From Nomia melanderi (taxonomy: Eukaryota > Arthropoda > Insecta > Hymenoptera > Halictidae): 64,000 bases of DNA. Positions 1-13,585 of this stretch are shown piece by piece (positions within the stretch are counted from its first letter, which is position 1; each line of letters opens with the position of its first letter). Under the pieces are notes generated by a model that was given only the letters and a program-made list of their open reading frames with translations, was not told where the DNA came from and made no database searches. The stretch covers positions 1,922,001-1,986,000 of the forward strand of contig NW_027475134.1 of assembly GCF_051020985.1 (NCBI RefSeq), in the 5' to 3' direction. A program made the translations under genes and the position numbers.

Positions 1-112
1 CGGGAACGACCTCGGACCACCAGGGGCCGAGAAAACAACAGTCTCATGGGGCCGGACACTCAGGGTCAGGGAAAAATCCAATATATATCTGGTGATATCT
101 TGGGTGCTATTA
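1..112. repeat. Partial monomer at left edge
   Basis: The window opens at monomer position 64 (CGGGAACGAC). The array therefore continues to the left of the window. Confidence 0.95.
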
Positions 113-286
113 CAGATAGCGCAATAAACCAAAGTGAATTATCTGCAGGAGGCCCTGGCGCATGCATCTGTGCAGCGGGAACGACCTCCGACCACCAGGG
201 GCCGAGACAACCACCGTCTCATGGGGCCGGACACTCAGGGTCAGGGAAAATTCAATATATATCTGGTGATATCTCGGGTGCTATTA
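113..286. repeat. 174-bp monomer
   Basis: One base lost in the purine run at about 244-250 (TCAGGGAAAATTCAAT). Confidence 0.75.
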
Positions 287-1861
287 CAGATAGCCCAATA
301 AATCACTGTGCATTTGCTGTAGGAGGCCCTGGCGCATGAATTTGTGCAGCGGGAACGACCTCGGACCACCAGGGGCCGAGAAAACCACAGTCTCATGGTG
401 CCGGACACTCAGGGTCTGGGGAAAATTCAATATATATCTGGTGACATCTCGGGTGCTATTAGAGATAGCGCAATAAACCAGAGTGCATTATCTGCAGGAG
501 GCTCTGGCGCATGAATCTGTGCAGCGGGAACGACCACGGACCACCAGGGGCCGAGAAAACCGCAGTCTCACGGGGCCGGACACTCAGGGTCAGGGGAAAA
601 TCCAATATATATCTGGTGATATCTCGGGTGCTATTAGAGATAGCGCAATAAATCAAAGTGCATTGTCCGTATGAGACCCTTGCGCATGAATCTGTGGAGC
701 GGGTACGACCTCGGACCACCAGGGACCGAGAAAACCACCGTCTCATGGGGCCGGACACTCAGGGTGAGGGAAAAATCCAATATATATCTGGTGATGTCTC
801 GGGTGCTCTTACAGATACCGCACTAAACCAAACTGAATTATCTGCAGTGGGCCCTGGCGTATGAATCTGTGCAGCGGCAACGACCTCGGACCACTAGGGT
901 CCGAGAAAACCACCGTCTCATGGGGCCGGACACTCAGGGTCGGGGAAAAATCCAATATATATCTGGTGATATCTCGGGTGCTATTAGAGATAGCGCACTA
1001 ACTCTAAGTGCATTGTCTGTAGGAGGCACTGGCGAATGAATCTGTGCAGCGGCAACGACCTCGGACCACCAGGGGCCGAGAAAACCACCGTCTCATGGGG
1101 CCGGACACTCAGGGTCGGGGAAAAATCCAATATATATCTGGTGATATCTCGGGTGCTATTAGAGATAGCGCAATAAACCATAGTGAGTTATCTGCAAGAG
1201 GCCCTGGCGCATGCAGCTGTGCAGCGGGAACAACCTCGGACCACCAGGGGCCGAGAAACCCACCGTCTCATTGGGCCGGACACTCAGGGTCAGGGAAAAA
1301 TCCAATATATATCTGGTGATATCTCGGGTGCTATTACAGATAGCGCAATAAACCAAAGTGAATTATCTGGAGGAGGCCCTGGCGCATGAATCTGTGCAGC
1401 TTGAACGACCTCGGACCCCCAGGGGCCGAGAAAACCACCGTCTCATGGGGCCGGACACTCAGGGTCATGGAAAAATCCAATATATATCTGTTGATATCTC
1501 GGGTGCTATTACAGATAGCGCAATCAATCAAAGTCCATTGTCTGTAGGAGGCCCTGGCGCATGAATCTGTGCAGCGGGAACGACCTCGGACCACCAGGGG
1601 CCGAGAAAACCGCAGTCTCACGGGGCCGCACACTCAGGGTCAGGGGAATATCCAATATATATCTGGTGATATCTCGGGTGCTATTAGAGATAGCGCAATA
1701 AACCAAAGTGAATTATCTGCAGGAGGCCCTGGCGCATGAATCTGTGCAGCGGGAAGGACCTCGGATCACCAGGGGCAGAGAAAACCACCGTCTCATGGGG
1801 CCGGACACTCAGGGTCAGGGAAAAATCCAATATATATCTTGTGATATCTTGGGTGCTATTA

Positions 1862-2035
1862 CAGATAGCGCAATAAACCAAAGTGAATTATCTGCAGGAG
1901 GCCCTGGCGCATGCAACTGTGCAGCGGAAACGACCTCATCCACCAGGGGCCGAGAAAACCACCGTCTCATGGGGCCGGACACTCAGGGTCAGGGGAAAAT
2001 CCAATATATATCAGGTGATATCTCGGGTGCCATTA
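1862..2035. repeat. 174-bp monomer
   Basis: One base lost at about 1,938: GACCTCATCCACC for GACCTCGGACCACC. The deletion restores the reading frame between two monomers and so creates the longest chance open frame in the window. Confidence 0.8.
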
Positions 2036-2159
2036 GAGATAGCGCAATAAACCAAAGCGAGTTATCTGCAGGAGGCCCTGGCGCATGCATCTGTGCTGCG
2101 GGAACAACCTCGGACCACCAGGGGCCGAGAAACCCACCGTCTCATTGGGCCGGACACTC

Positions 2160-3130
2160 AGGGTCAGGGAAAAATCCAATATATATCTGGTGATATCTCG
2201 GGTGCTATTACAGATAGCCCAATAAATCAATGTGCATTGTCTGTAGAAGGCCCTGGCGCATGAATCTGTGCAGCGGGAACGACCTCGGACCACCAGGGGC
2301 CGAGAAAACCACAGTCTCATGGGGCCGGACACTCAGGGTCAGGGGAAAATTCAATATATATCTGGTGATATCTCAGGTGCTATTACAGATAGCGCAATAA
2401 AGCAAAGTCCATTGTCTGTAGGAGGCCCTGGCGCATGAATCTGTGCAGCGGGAACGACCTCGCACCACCAGGGGCCGAGAAAACCGCAGTCTCACGGGGC
2501 CGGACACTCAGGGTCAGGGGAAAATCCAATATATATCTGGTGATATCTCGGGTGCCATTAGAGATAGCGCAATAAAGCAAAGTGAGTTATCTGCAGGAGG
2601 CCCTGGCGCATGCATCTGTGCAGCGGGAACGACCTCGGACCACCAGGGGCCGAGAAAACCGCAGTCTCACGGGGCCGGACACTCAGGGTCAGGGGAAAAT
2701 CCAATATATATCTGGTGATATCTCGGGTGCTATTAGAGATAGCGCAATAAATCAAAGTGCATTGTCTGTAGGAGGCCCTGGGGCATGAATCTGGCCAGCG
2801 GGAACGACCTCGGACCACCAGCGGCCGAGCAAACCACCGTCAAATGGAGCCGGACACTCAGGGTCATGTAAAAATCCAATATATATCTGGTGATATCTCG
2901 GGTGCTATTACCGATAGCGCAATGAATCAAAGTGCATTGTCTGTAGGAGGCCCTGGCGCATGAATCTGTGCAGCGGGAACGACCTCGGACCACCATGGGC
3001 CGAGAAAACCGCAGTCTCATGGGGCCGGACACTCAGGGTCATGGAAAAATCCAATATATATCTGGTGATATCTCGGGTGCTATTACAGATAGCGCAATAA
3101 ATCAAAGTGCATTGTCTGTAGGAGGCCCTG
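2160..3130. repeat. 8-mer segment, first copy
   Basis: Matches 3,560-4,530 at an offset of 1,400 bp. Shared rare variants include TCTCAGGTGC (about 2,373 and 3,773), CAAATGGAGCCGG, ATTACCGATAGCGCAATGAA and CACCATGGGCCGAG. Confidence 0.75.
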
Positions 3131-3559
3131 GCGCATGAATCTGTGCAGCGGGAACGACCTCGCACCACCAGGGGCCGAGAAAACCACCGTCTCATGGGGC
3201 CGGACATTCAGGTTCAGGGAAAAATCCAATATATATCTGGTGATATCTCGGGTGCTATTACAGATAGCGCAATAAATCAAAGTGCATTGTCTGTAGGAGG
3301 CCCTGGGGCATGAATCTGGCCAGCGGGAACGACCTCGGACCACCAGGGGCCGAGAAAACCACCGTCTCAGGGGGCCGGACACTCAGGGTCAGGGGAAAAG
3401 CCAATATATATCTGGTGATATCTCGGGTGCTATTAGAGATAGCGCAATAAACCAAAGTGAATTATCTGCAAGAGGCCCTGGCGCATGAATCTGTGCAGCG
3501 GGAAGGACCTCGGATCACCAGGGGCCGAGAAAACCACCGTCTCATTGGGCCGGACACTC

Positions 3560-4745
3560 AGGGTCAGGGGAAAATCCAATATATATCTGGTGATATCTCG
3601 GGTGCTATTACAGATAGCCCAATAAATCAAAGTGCACTGTCTGTAGAAGGCCCTGGCGCATGAATCTGTGCAGCGGGAACGACCTCGGACCACCAGGGGC
3701 CGAGAAAACCACAGTCTCATGGGGCCGGACACTCAGGTTCAGGGGAAAATTCAATATATATCTGGTGATATCTCAGGTGCTATTACAGATAGCGCAATAA
3801 ATCAAAGTCCATTGTCTGTAGGAGGCCCTGGCGCATGAATCTGTGCAGCGGGAACGACCTCGGTCCACCAGGGGCCGAGAAAACCGCAGTCTCACGGGGC
3901 CGGACACTCAGTGTCAGGGGAAAATCCAATATATATCTGGTGATATCTCGGGTCCCATTAGAGATAGCGCAATAAACCAAAGTGAGTTATCTGCAGGAGG
4001 CCCTGGCGCATGCATCTGTGCAGCGGGAACGACCTCGGACCACCAGGGGCCGAGAAAACCGCAGTCTCACGGGGCCGGACACTCAGGGTCAGGGGAAAAT
4101 CCAATATATATCTGGTGATATCTCGGGTGCTATTAGAGATAGCGCAATAAACCAATGTGAATTATCTGCAGGAGGCCCTGGGGCATGAATCTGTGCAGCG
4201 GGAACGACCTCGGACCACCAGGGGCCGAGAAAACCACCGTCAAATGGAGCCGGACACGCAGGGTCATGTAAAAATCCAATATATATCTGGTGATATCTCG
4301 GGTGCTATTACCGATAGCGCAATGAATCAAAGTGGATTGTCTGTAGGAGGCTCTGGCGCATGAATCTGTGCAGCGGGAACGACCTCGGACCACCATGGGC
4401 CGAGAAAACCGCAGTCTCATGGGGCCGGACACTCAGGGTCATGGAAAAATCCAATATATATCTGGTGATATCTCGGGTGCTATTACAGATAGCGCAATAA
4501 ATCAAAGTGCATTGTCTGTAGGAGGCCCTGGGGCATGAATCTGGCCAGCGGGAACGACCTCGGACCACCAGGGGCCGAGAAAACCACCGTCTCAGGGGGC
4601 CGGACACTCTGGGTCAGGGGAAAAGCCAATATATATCTGGTGATATCTCGGGTGCTATTAGAGATAGCGCAATAAACCAAAGTGAATTATCTGCAGGAGG
4701 CCCTGGCGCATGAATCTGTGCAGCGGGAAGGACCTCGGATCACCA
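3560..4745. repeat. 8-mer segment, second copy, one monomer shorter
   Basis: Follows 2,160-3,130 at +1,400 bp to about 4,530. It then continues as a copy of 3,306-3,520 at +1,225 bp, starting at GGGCATGAATCTGGCCAGCG. The second copy has therefore lost one monomer relative to the first. Confidence 0.7.
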
Positions 4746-6508
4746 GGGGCCGAGAAAACCACCGTCTCATGGGGCCGGACACTCAGGGTCAGGGGAAAAT
4801 CCAATATATATCAGGTGATATCTCGGGTGCCATTAGAGATAGCGCAATAAACCAAAGCGAGTTATCTGCAGGAGGCCCTGGCGCATGCATCTGTGCTGCG
4901 GGAACAACCTCGGACCACCAGGGGCCGAGAAACCCACCGTCTCATTGGGCCGGACACTCAGGGTCAGGGAAAAATCCAATATATATCTGGTGATATCTCG
5001 GGTGTTATTACAGATAGCCCAATAAATCAAAGTGCACTGTCTGTAGAAGGCCCTGGCGCATGAATCTGTGCAGCGGGAACGACCTCGGACCGCCAGGGGC
5101 CGAGAAAACCACAGTCTCATGGGGCCGGACACTCAGGGTCAGGGGAAAATTCAATATATATCAGGTGATATCTCGGGTGCCATTAGAGATAGCGCAATAA
5201 ACCAAAGCGAGTTATCTGCAGGAGGCACTGGCGCATGAATCTGTGCTGCGGCAACGACCTCGGACCACCAGGGGCCGAGAAAACCACCGTCTCATGGGGC
5301 CGGACACTCAGGGTCGGGGAAAAATCCAATATATATCTGGTGATATCTCGGGTGCTATTAGAGATAGCGCAATAAACCAAAGTGAATTGTCTGCAAGAGG
5401 CCCTGGCGCATGCATCTGTGCAGCGGGAACGACCTCGGACCACCAGGGGCCGAGAAAACCAACGTCCCATGGGGCCGGACACTCAGGGTCGGGGAAAAAT
5501 CCAGTATATATCTGATGATATCTCGGGTGCTATTAGAGATAGCGCAATAAACCAAAGTGAATTGTCTGCAAGATGCCCTGGCGCATGCATCTGTGCAGCG
5601 GGAACGACCTCGGACCACGAGGGGCAGAGAAAACCACCGTCTCATGGGGCCGGACGCTCAGGGTCGGGGAAAAATCCAATATATATCTGGTGATATCTCG
5701 GTTGCTATTACAGATAGCGCAATAAACCAAAGTGAATTATCTGTAGGAGGCCCTGGCGCATGAATCTGTGCAGCAGGAACCACCTCGGTCCACCAGGAGC
5801 CGAGAAAACCACCGTTTCATGGGGCCGGACTGTCAGGGTCAGGGAAAAATCCATTATATATCTCGTGATATCTCGGGTGCTATTACAGATAGCGCGATAA
5901 ATCACAGTGAATTATCTGCACGAGGCCCTTGCGCATGAATCTGTGCAGCGGGAACGACGTCGGACCACCAGGGGCCGAGAAAACCACCGACACATGAGGC
6001 CGGACACCCAAGGTCATGTAAAAATCCAGAATATATCTAGTGATATCTCGGGTGCTATTATAGATAGCGCAATAAATCAAAGTGCATTGTCTGCAGGAGG
6101 CCCTGTCGCATGAATCTGTGCAGCGGGATCTACCTCGGACCACCAGGGACCCAGAAAATCACCGACACATGGGGCCGGACTGTCAAGGTCAGGGTAAAAT
6201 CCAATATATATCTGGTGATATCTCGGGTGCTATTAGAGATAGCGCAATAAATCAAAGTGCATTGTCCGTATGAGACCCTTGCGCATGAATCTGTGCAGCG
6301 GGTACGACCTCGGACCACCAGGGACCGAGAAAACCACCGCCTCATGGGTCCGGATACTAAGGGGCAGGGAAAAATCCAATATATATCTGGTGATATCTCG
6401 GGTGCTATTAGAGATAGCGCAATAAATCAAAGTGCATTGCCTGTAGGAGGCACTGGCGAATGAATCTGTGCAGCAGGAACGACCTCGGACCACCAGGGGC
6501 CGAGAAAA

Positions 6509-6555
6509 TTACAGATATTCGGAATCCGTCACCCAAGGTCATGTGATAATCCAGC
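6509..6555. repeat. Type B cassette 1 (47 nt)
   Basis: Replaces monomer positions 99-145; both flanks remain ordinary satellite. Form: CACCCAAGGTCATGTGATAA. Preceded by GCAGCAGGAACG in place of GCAGCGGGAACG. Copied to 11,234-11,280. Confidence 0.85.
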
Positions 6556-6683
6556 ATATATCTGGTGATATCTCGGGTGCTATTACAGATAGCGCAATAA
6601 ACCAAAGTGAATTATCTGCAGGAGGCCCTGGCGCATGAATCCGTGCAGCAGGAACGACCTCGGACCACCAGGGGCCGAGAAAA

Positions 6684-6730
6684 TTACAGATATTCGGAAT
6701 CCGTCACCCAAGGTCATGTGACAATCCAGC
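6684..6730. repeat. Type B cassette 2
   Basis: In the very next monomer, 175 bp after cassette 1. Form TGTGACAATCCAGC. Copied to 11,409-11,455. Confidence 0.85.
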
Positions 6731-6939
6731 ATATATCTGGTGATATCTCGGGTGCTATTACAGATAGCGCAATAAACCAAAGTGCATTGTCTGTAGGGGG
6801 CCCTGGCGCATGAATCTGGGCAGCAGGAATGACCTCGGACCACCAGGGGCCGAGAAGACCACCGTCTCATGGGGCCGGGCACTCAGGGTCAGGGGAAAAT
6901 CCAATATATATCTGGTGATATCTCGGGTGCTATTAGAGA

Positions 6940-7330
6940 TAGCGCAATAAACCAAAGTGAATTATCTGCAGGAGGCCATGGCGCATGAATCTGTGCAGCG
7001 GCAACGACCTCGGACAACCAGGGGCCGAGAAAACCACCGACACATGAGGCCGGACACCCAAGGTCATGCAAAAATCCAGTATATATCTGGTGATATCTCG
7101 GGTGCTATTAGAGATAGCGCGATAAATCAAAGTGAATTATCTGCAGGAGGCCCTTGCACATGAATCTGTGCCGCGGGAACGACGTGGGACCACCAGGGGC
7201 CGAGAAAACCACCGACACATGAGGCCGGACACCCAAGGTCATGTAAAAATACAGAATACATCTGGTTATATCTCGGGTGCTATTATAGATAGCGCAATAA
7301 ATCAAAGTTCATTGTCTGCAGGAGGCCCTG
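6940..7330. repeat. Type C dimer, matches 8,165-8,555
   Basis: Shares AGGCCATGGCGCATG, GGCAACGACCTCGGACAACC, CCCTTGCACATGAATC, TGCCGCGGGAACGACGTGGG and ACAGAATACATCTGGTTATA with the copy 1,225 bp downstream. Parts are also repeated 875 bp downstream (7,885-8,160). Confidence 0.7.
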
Positions 7331-7733
7331 GCGCATGAATCTTGGCAGCAGGAACGACCTCGGACCACCAGGGGCCGAGAAGACCACCGTCTCATGGGGC
7401 CGGACACTCAGGGTCAGGGGAAAATCCAATATATATCTGGTGATATCTCGGTTGCTATTACAGATAGCGCAATAAACCAAAGTGCATTGTCTGTAGGAGG
7501 ACCTGGCGCATGAATCTGGGCAGCAGGAACGACCTCGGACCAGCAGGGGCCGAGAAAACCACCGACTCATGGGGCCGGATACTAAGGGTCAGGGTAAAAT
7601 CCAATATATATCTGTTGATATCTCGGCTGCTATTAGAGATAGCGCAATAAATCAAAGTGCATTGTCTGCAGGAGGCCCTGGCGCATGAAGCTGTGCAGCA
7701 GGAACGACCTCGGACCACCAGGGGCCGAGAAAA

Positions 7734-7780
7734 TTACAGATATTCGGAATCCGTCACCCAAGGTCATGTGACAATCCAGC
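7734..7780. repeat. Type B cassette 3
   Basis: Form TGTGACAATCCAGC, like cassette 2, 1,050 bp downstream of it. Confidence 0.85.
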
Positions 7781-8164
7781 ATATATCTGGTGATATCTCG
7801 GGTGCTATTACAGATAGCGCAATAAACCAAAGTGCATTGTCTGTAGGGGGCCCTGGCGCATGAATCTGTGCAGCGGGAACGACCTCGGACCACCAGGGGC
7901 CGAGAAAACCACCGACACATGAGGCCGGACACCCAAGGTCATGCAAAAATCCAGTATATATCTGGTGATATCTCGGGTGCTATTAGAGATAGCGCGATAA
8001 ATCAAAGTGAATTATCTGCAGGAGGCCCTTGCACATGAATCTGTGCCGCGGGAACGACGTGGGACCACCAGGGGCCGAGAAAACCACCGACACATGAGGC
8101 CGGACACCCAAGATCATGTAAAAATACAGGATACATCTGGTTATATCTCGGGTGCTATTATAGA

Positions 8165-8555
8165 TAGCGCAATAAACCAAAGTGAATTATCTGCAGGAGG
8201 CCATGGCGCATGAATCTGTGCAGCGGCAACGACCTCGGACAACCAGGGGCCGAGAAAACCACCGACACATGAGGCTGGACACCCAAGGTCATGCAAAAAT
8301 CCAGTATATATCTGGTGATATCTCGGGTGCTATTAGAGATAGCGCGATAAATCAAAGTGAATTATCTGCAGGAGGCCCTTGCACATGAATCTGTGCCGCG
8401 GTCACGACGTGGGACCACCAGGGGCCGAGAAAACCACCGACACGAGAGGCCGGACACCCAAGGTCATGTAAAAATACAGAATACATCTGGTTATATCTCG
8501 GGTGCTATTATAGATAGCGCAATAAATCAAAGTTCATTGTCTGCAGGAGGCCCTG
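8165..8555. repeat. Type C dimer, second copy
   Basis: Copy of 6,940-7,330 at +1,225 bp. Differences include GAGGCTGGACAC, CGGTCACGACGTGG and CGACACGAGAGGCC. Confidence 0.7.
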
Positions 8556-11233
8556 TCGCATGAATCTGTGCAGCGGGACCTACCTCGGACCACCAGGGAC
8601 CCCGAAAATCACCGACACATGGGGCCGGACTGTCAAGGTCAGGGTAAAATCCAATATATATCTGGTGATATCTCGGGTGCTATTAGAGATAGCGCAATAA
8701 ATCAAAGTGCATTGTCCGTATGAAACCCTTGCGCATGAATCTGTGCAGCGGGAACGACCTCGGTCCACCAGGGACCGAGAAAACCACCGACTCATGGGGC
8801 CGGATACTAAGGGTCAGTGTAAAATCCAATATATATCTGGTGATATCTCGGCTGCTATTAGAGATAGCGCAATAAATCAAAGTGCATTGTCTGCAGGAGG
8901 CCCTGGCGCATGAAGCTGTGCAGGGGAAACGACCTGGGACCACCAGGGGCCGAGAAAACCACCGACTCATGGGGCCGGATACTAAGGGGCAGGGAAAAAT
9001 CCAATATATATCTGGTGATATCTCGGGTGCTATTACAGATAGCGCAATAAATCAATGTGGATTGTCTGTAGGAGTCCCTGGCGCATGAATCTGTGCAGCG
9101 GAAACGACCTGGGACCACCAGGGGCCGAGAAAACCACCGACTCATGGGGCCGGATACTAAGGGGCAGGGAAAAATCCAATATATATCTGGTGATATCTCG
9201 GGTGCTATTAGAGATAGCGCAATAAATCAAAGTGCATTGCCTGTAGGAGGCACTGGCGAAAGAGTCTGTGCAGCAGGATCGACCTCGGACCACGAGGGAC
9301 CGAGAAAACCATTGACACATGGGGCCGGACTGTCAGGGTCAAGGTAAAATCCAATATATATCTGGTGATATCTCGGGTGCTATTAAAGATAGCGCAATAA
9401 ATCAAAGTGCATTGTCCGTATGAGACCCTTGCGCATGAATCTGTGCAGCGGGAACGACCTCGGTCCACCAGGGACCGAGAAAACCACCGACTCATGGGGC
9501 CGGATACTAAGGGTCAGTGTAAAATCCAATATATATCAGGTGATATCTCGGGTGCCATTAGAGATAGCGCAATAAACCAAAGCGAGTTATCTGCAGGAGG
9601 CCCTGGCGCATGAATCTGTGCTGCGGCAACGACCTCGGACAACCAGGGGCCGAGAAAACCACCGTCTCATGGGGCCGGACACTCAGGGTCGGGGAAAAAT
9701 CCAATATATATCTGGTGATATCTTGGGTGCTATTACAGATAGCGCAATAAACCAAAGAGAATTATCTGCAGGAGGCCCTGGCGCATGCATCTGTGCAGCG
9801 GAAACGACCTCAGACCACCAGGGGCCGAGAAAACCACCGTCTCATTGGGCCGGACACTCAGGGTCAGGGGAAAATCCAATATATATCAGGTGATATCTCG
9901 GGTGCCATTAGAGATAGCGCAATAAACCAAAGCGAGTTATCTGCAGGAGGCCCTGGCGCATGAATCTGTGCTGCGGCAACGACCTCGGACCACCAGGGGC
10001 CGAGAAAACCACCGTCTCATGGGGCCGGACACTCAGGGTCGGGGAAAAATCCAATATATATCTGGTGATATCTCGGGTGCTATTAGAGATAGCGCAATAA
10101 ACCAAAGAGAATTGTCTGCAAGAGGCCCTGGCGCATGCATCTGTGCAGCGGGAACGACCTCGGACCACCAGGGGCCGAGAAAACCAACGTCCCATGGGGC
10201 CGGACACTCAGGGTCGGGGAAAAATCCAGTATATATCTGATGATATCTCGGGTGCTATTAGAGATAGCGCAATGAACCAAAGTGAATTGTCTGCAAGATG
10301 CCCTGGCGCATGCATCTGTGCAGCGGGAACGACCTCGGACCACGAGGGGCAGAGAAAACCACCGTCTCATGGGGCCGGACGCTCAGGGTCGGGGAAAAAT
10401 CCAATATATATCTGGTGATATCTCGGTTGCTATTAGAGATAGCGCAATAAACCAAAGTGAATTATCTGTAGGAGGCCCTGGCGCATGAATCTGTGCAGCA
10501 GGAACCACCTCGGTCCACCAGGAGCCGAGAAAACCACCGTTTCATGGGGCCGGACTGTCAGGGTCAGGGAAAAATCCATTATATATCTGGTGATATCTCG
10601 GGTGCTATTACAGATAGCGCGATAAATCACAGTGAATTATCTGCACGAGGCCCTTGCGCATGAATCTGTGCAGCGGGAACGACGTCGGACCACCAGGGGC
10701 CGAGAAAACCACCGACACATGAGGCCGGACACCCAAGGTCATGTAAAAATCCAGAATATATCTGGTGATATCTCGGGTGCTATTATAGATAGCGCAATAA
10801 ATCAAAGTGCATTGTCTGCAGGAGGCCCTGTCGCATGAATCTGTGCAGCGGGATCTACCTCGGACCACCAGGGACCCAGAAAATCACCGACACATGGGGC
10901 CGGACTGTCAAGGTCAGGGTAAAATCCAATATATATCTGGTGATATCTCGGGTGCTATTAGAGATAGCGCAATAAATCAAAGTGCATTGTCCGTATGAGA
11001 CCCTTGCGCATGAATCTGTGCAGCGGGTACGACCTCGGACCACCAGGGACCGAGAAAACCACCGACTCATGGGTCCGGATACTAAGGGGCAGGGAAAAAT
11101 CCAATATATATCTGGTGATATCTCGGGTGCTATTAGAGATAGCGCAATAAATCAAAGTGCATTGCCTGTAGGAGGCACTGGCGAATGAATCTGTGCAGCA
11201 GGAACGACCTCGGACCACCAGGGGCCGAGAAAA

Positions 11234-11280
11234 TTACAGATATTCGGAATCCGTCACCCAAGGTCATGTGATAATCCAGC
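11234..11280. repeat. Type B cassette 4
   Basis: Copy of cassette 1 within the 1.7 kb duplicated segment (TGTGATAATCCAGC). Confidence 0.85.
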
Positions 11281-11408
11281 ATATATCTGGAGATATCTCG
11301 GGTGCTATTACAGATAGCGCAATAAACCAAAGTGAATTATCTGCAGGAGGCCCTGGCGCATGAATCCGTGCAGCAGGAACGACCTCGGACCACCAGGGGC
11401 CGAGAAAA

Positions 11409-11455
11409 TTACAGATATTCGGAATCCGTCACCCAAGGTCATGTGACAATCCAGC
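11409..11455. repeat. Type B cassette 5
   Basis: Copy of cassette 2 within the 1.7 kb duplicated segment. Confidence 0.85.
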
Positions 11456-13585
11456 ATATATCTGGTGATATCTCGGGTGCTATTACAGATAGCGCAATAA
11501 ACCAAAGTGCATTGTCTGTAGGGGGCCCTGGCGCATGAATCTGGGCAGCAGGAATGACCACGGACCACCAGGGGCCGAGAAGACCACCGTCTCATGGGGC
11601 CGGATACTAAGGGTCAGTGCAAAATCCAATATATATCTGGTGATATCTCGGCTGCTATTAGAGATAGCGCAATAAATCAAAGTGCATTGTCTGCAGGAGG
11701 CCCTGGCGCATGAAGCTGTGCAGGGGAAACGGCCTGGGACCACCAGGGGCCGAGAAAACCACCGACTCATGGGGCCGGATACTAAGGGGCAGGGAAAAAT
11801 CCAATATATATCTGGTGATATCTCGGGTGCTATTAGAGATAGCGCAATAAACCAAAGTGAATTATCTGCAGGAGGCCCTGGCGCATGAATCTGTGCAGCG
11901 GGAACGACCCCGGATCACCAGGGGCAGAGAAAACCACCGTCTCATGGGGCCGGACACTCAGGGTCAGGGAAAAATCCAATATATATCTGGTGATATCTCG
12001 GGTGCTATTACAGATAGCGCAATAAATCAATGTGGATTGTCTGTAGGAGTCCATGGCGCATGAATCTGTGCAGCGGAAACGACCTGGGACCACCAGGGGC
12101 CGAGAAAACCACCGACTCATGGGGCCGGATACTAAGGGGCAGGGAAAAATCCAATATATATCTGGTGATATCTCGGGTGCTATTAGAGATAGCGCAATAA
12201 ATCAAAGTGCATTGCCTGTAGGAGGCACTGGCGAAAGAGTCTGTGCAGCAGGATCGACCTCGGACCACGAGGGACCGAGAAAACCATTGACACATGGGGC
12301 CGGACTGTCAGGGTCAAGGTAAAATCCAATATATATCTGGTGATATCTCGGGTGCTATTAAAGATAGCGCAATAAATCAAAGTGAATTATCTATAGGAGG
12401 CCCTGGCGCATGAATCTGTGCAGCGGGAACGACCTCGGACCACCAGGTTCCGAGAAAACGACCGTCTCATGGGGTCGGACACTCAAGGTCAGGGAAAAAT
12501 CCAATATATATCCGGTGATATTTCGGGTGCTATTACAGACAGCGCAATAAATCAAAGTGCATTGTCTGTAGGAGGCCCTGGCGCATGAATCTGTGCAGCG
12601 GGAACGACTTCGGACCACCAGGGGCCGAGAAAACTACCGTCTCCTGGGGCCGGACACTCAGGGTCAGGGGAAAATCCAATATATATCTGGTGATATCTCG
12701 GGTGCTATTAGAGATAGTGCAATAAATCAAAGTGCATTGCCTGTAGGAGGCACTGGCCAAAGAATCTGTGCAGCAGGATCGACCTCGGACCACGAGGGAC
12801 CGAGAAAACCATCGACACATGGGGCCGGACTGTCAGGGTCAAGGTAAAATCCAATATATATCTGGTGATATCTCGGGTGCTATTAAAGATAGCGCAATAA
12901 ATCAAAGTGCATTGTCCGCAGGAGGCCCTGGCGCATGAATCTGTGCAGCGGGATCGACCTCGGACCACCAGGGGCCGAGAAAATCACCGTCTCATGGGGC
13001 CGGACTGTTAGGGTCAGGGAAAAATCCAATATATATCTGGTGATATCTCGGGTGCTATTAGAGATAGCACAATAAACCAAAGTGAATTATCTATAGGAGG
13101 CCCTGGCGCATGAATCTGTGCAGCGGGAACGACCTCGGACCACCAGGGTCCGAGAAAACCACCGTCTCATGGGGCCGGACACTCAGGGTCAGGGGAAAAT
13201 CCAATATATATCTGGTGATATCTCGGGTGCTATTACAGATAGCGCAATAAATCAAAGTGCATTGTCTGTAGGAGGCCCTGGAGCGTGAATCTGAGCAGCG
13301 GGATTGACCTAGGACCACCAGGGGCCGGGAAAACAACCGTCTCATGGGGTCGGACACTCAGGGTCGGCGAAAAATCCCATATACATCTGGTGATATCTCG
13401 GGTGCTATTACAGATAGCGCAATAAATCAAATTGCATTGTCTGTAGGAGGCCCTGGCGCACGAATCTGTGCAGCGGGATCGACCTCGGACCACCAGTGGC
13501 CGAGAACACCACCGTCTCATGGGGACGGACACTCAGGGTCAGGGAAAAATCCAATATAAATCTGGTGATATCTCGGGTGCTATTA

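Larger units (their letters stand above)
113..5160. repeat. Sub-array 1: mixed monomers
   Basis: About 29 monomers. Marker variants are CGCAGTCTCACGGGGCC (about 553-572, 1610-1626, 2483-2500, 2660-2676, 3885-3900, 4060-4077), the CAAATGGAGCCGG form at about 2843 and 4243, and AGATAGCCC in place of AGATAGCGC (290, 2213, 3613, 5013). No gene or foreign sequence is visible. Confidence 0.85.
5164..6875. repeat. 1.7 kb segment, first copy (spacing 4,725 bp)
   Basis: Matches 9,889-11,600. I counted about ten differences by eye. It carries two type B monomers, one type C, one type E and several unique forms such as AACGTCCCATGG and TCTGATGATATC, so the match is far stronger than ordinary monomer similarity. 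Confidence 0.85.
9889..11600. repeat. 1.7 kb segment, second copy
   Basis: Copy of 5,164-6,875 exactly 27 monomers downstream. Differences include AGAGAATTG for AGTGAATTG, AATGAACC for AATAAACC and CTGGAGATATC for CTGGTGATATC. It ends where type E sequence CGGATACTAAGGG replaces CGGGCACTCAGGG. Confidence 0.85.
5161..12400. repeat. Sub-array 2: most diverse block (types B, C, E)
   Basis: About 41 monomers. Three diverged classes alternate with the ordinary class. Type B has a 47-nt replaced cassette with TTACAGATATTCGGAATCCG. Type C has CACATGAGGCCGGACACCCA followed by AGGTCATG. Type E has CGGATACTAAGGG. The right half of type C (CACCCAAGGTCATG) is shared with type B. Nine of the ten type C copies seen and five of the 16 type B copies lie here or at its duplicated segment. 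Confidence 0.85.

Noticed and set aside
459..758. Recurrent minus-strand 65- to 99-codon open frames as a gene family
   Set aside because: They recur every 175 bp with identical ends and rotate through all three frames, and plus-strand frames of 68 codons overlap them. Stop positions are fixed by the monomer, which is what non-coding tandem repeats give.
1708..2193. 161-codon open frame on the plus strand, longest in the window
   Set aside because: It crosses two to three satellite monomers and is open only because the 1-bp deletion at about 1,938 cancels the frame rotation. The sequence is ordinary repeat, with no codon bias or start context distinguishing it.
6509..6555. Transposon insertion in type B monomers
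   Set aside because: The cassette replaces an equal length of monomer, with no length gain, target-site duplication or terminal repeats.
12941..12965. RNA polymerase III B-box (SINE- or tRNA-derived repeat)
   Set aside because: GGATCGACCTC in some monomers resembles GGTTCGANNCC at most fixed positions, but most monomers read GGAACGACCTC, there is no matching A box at the expected distance, and no poly(A) or terminator follows.
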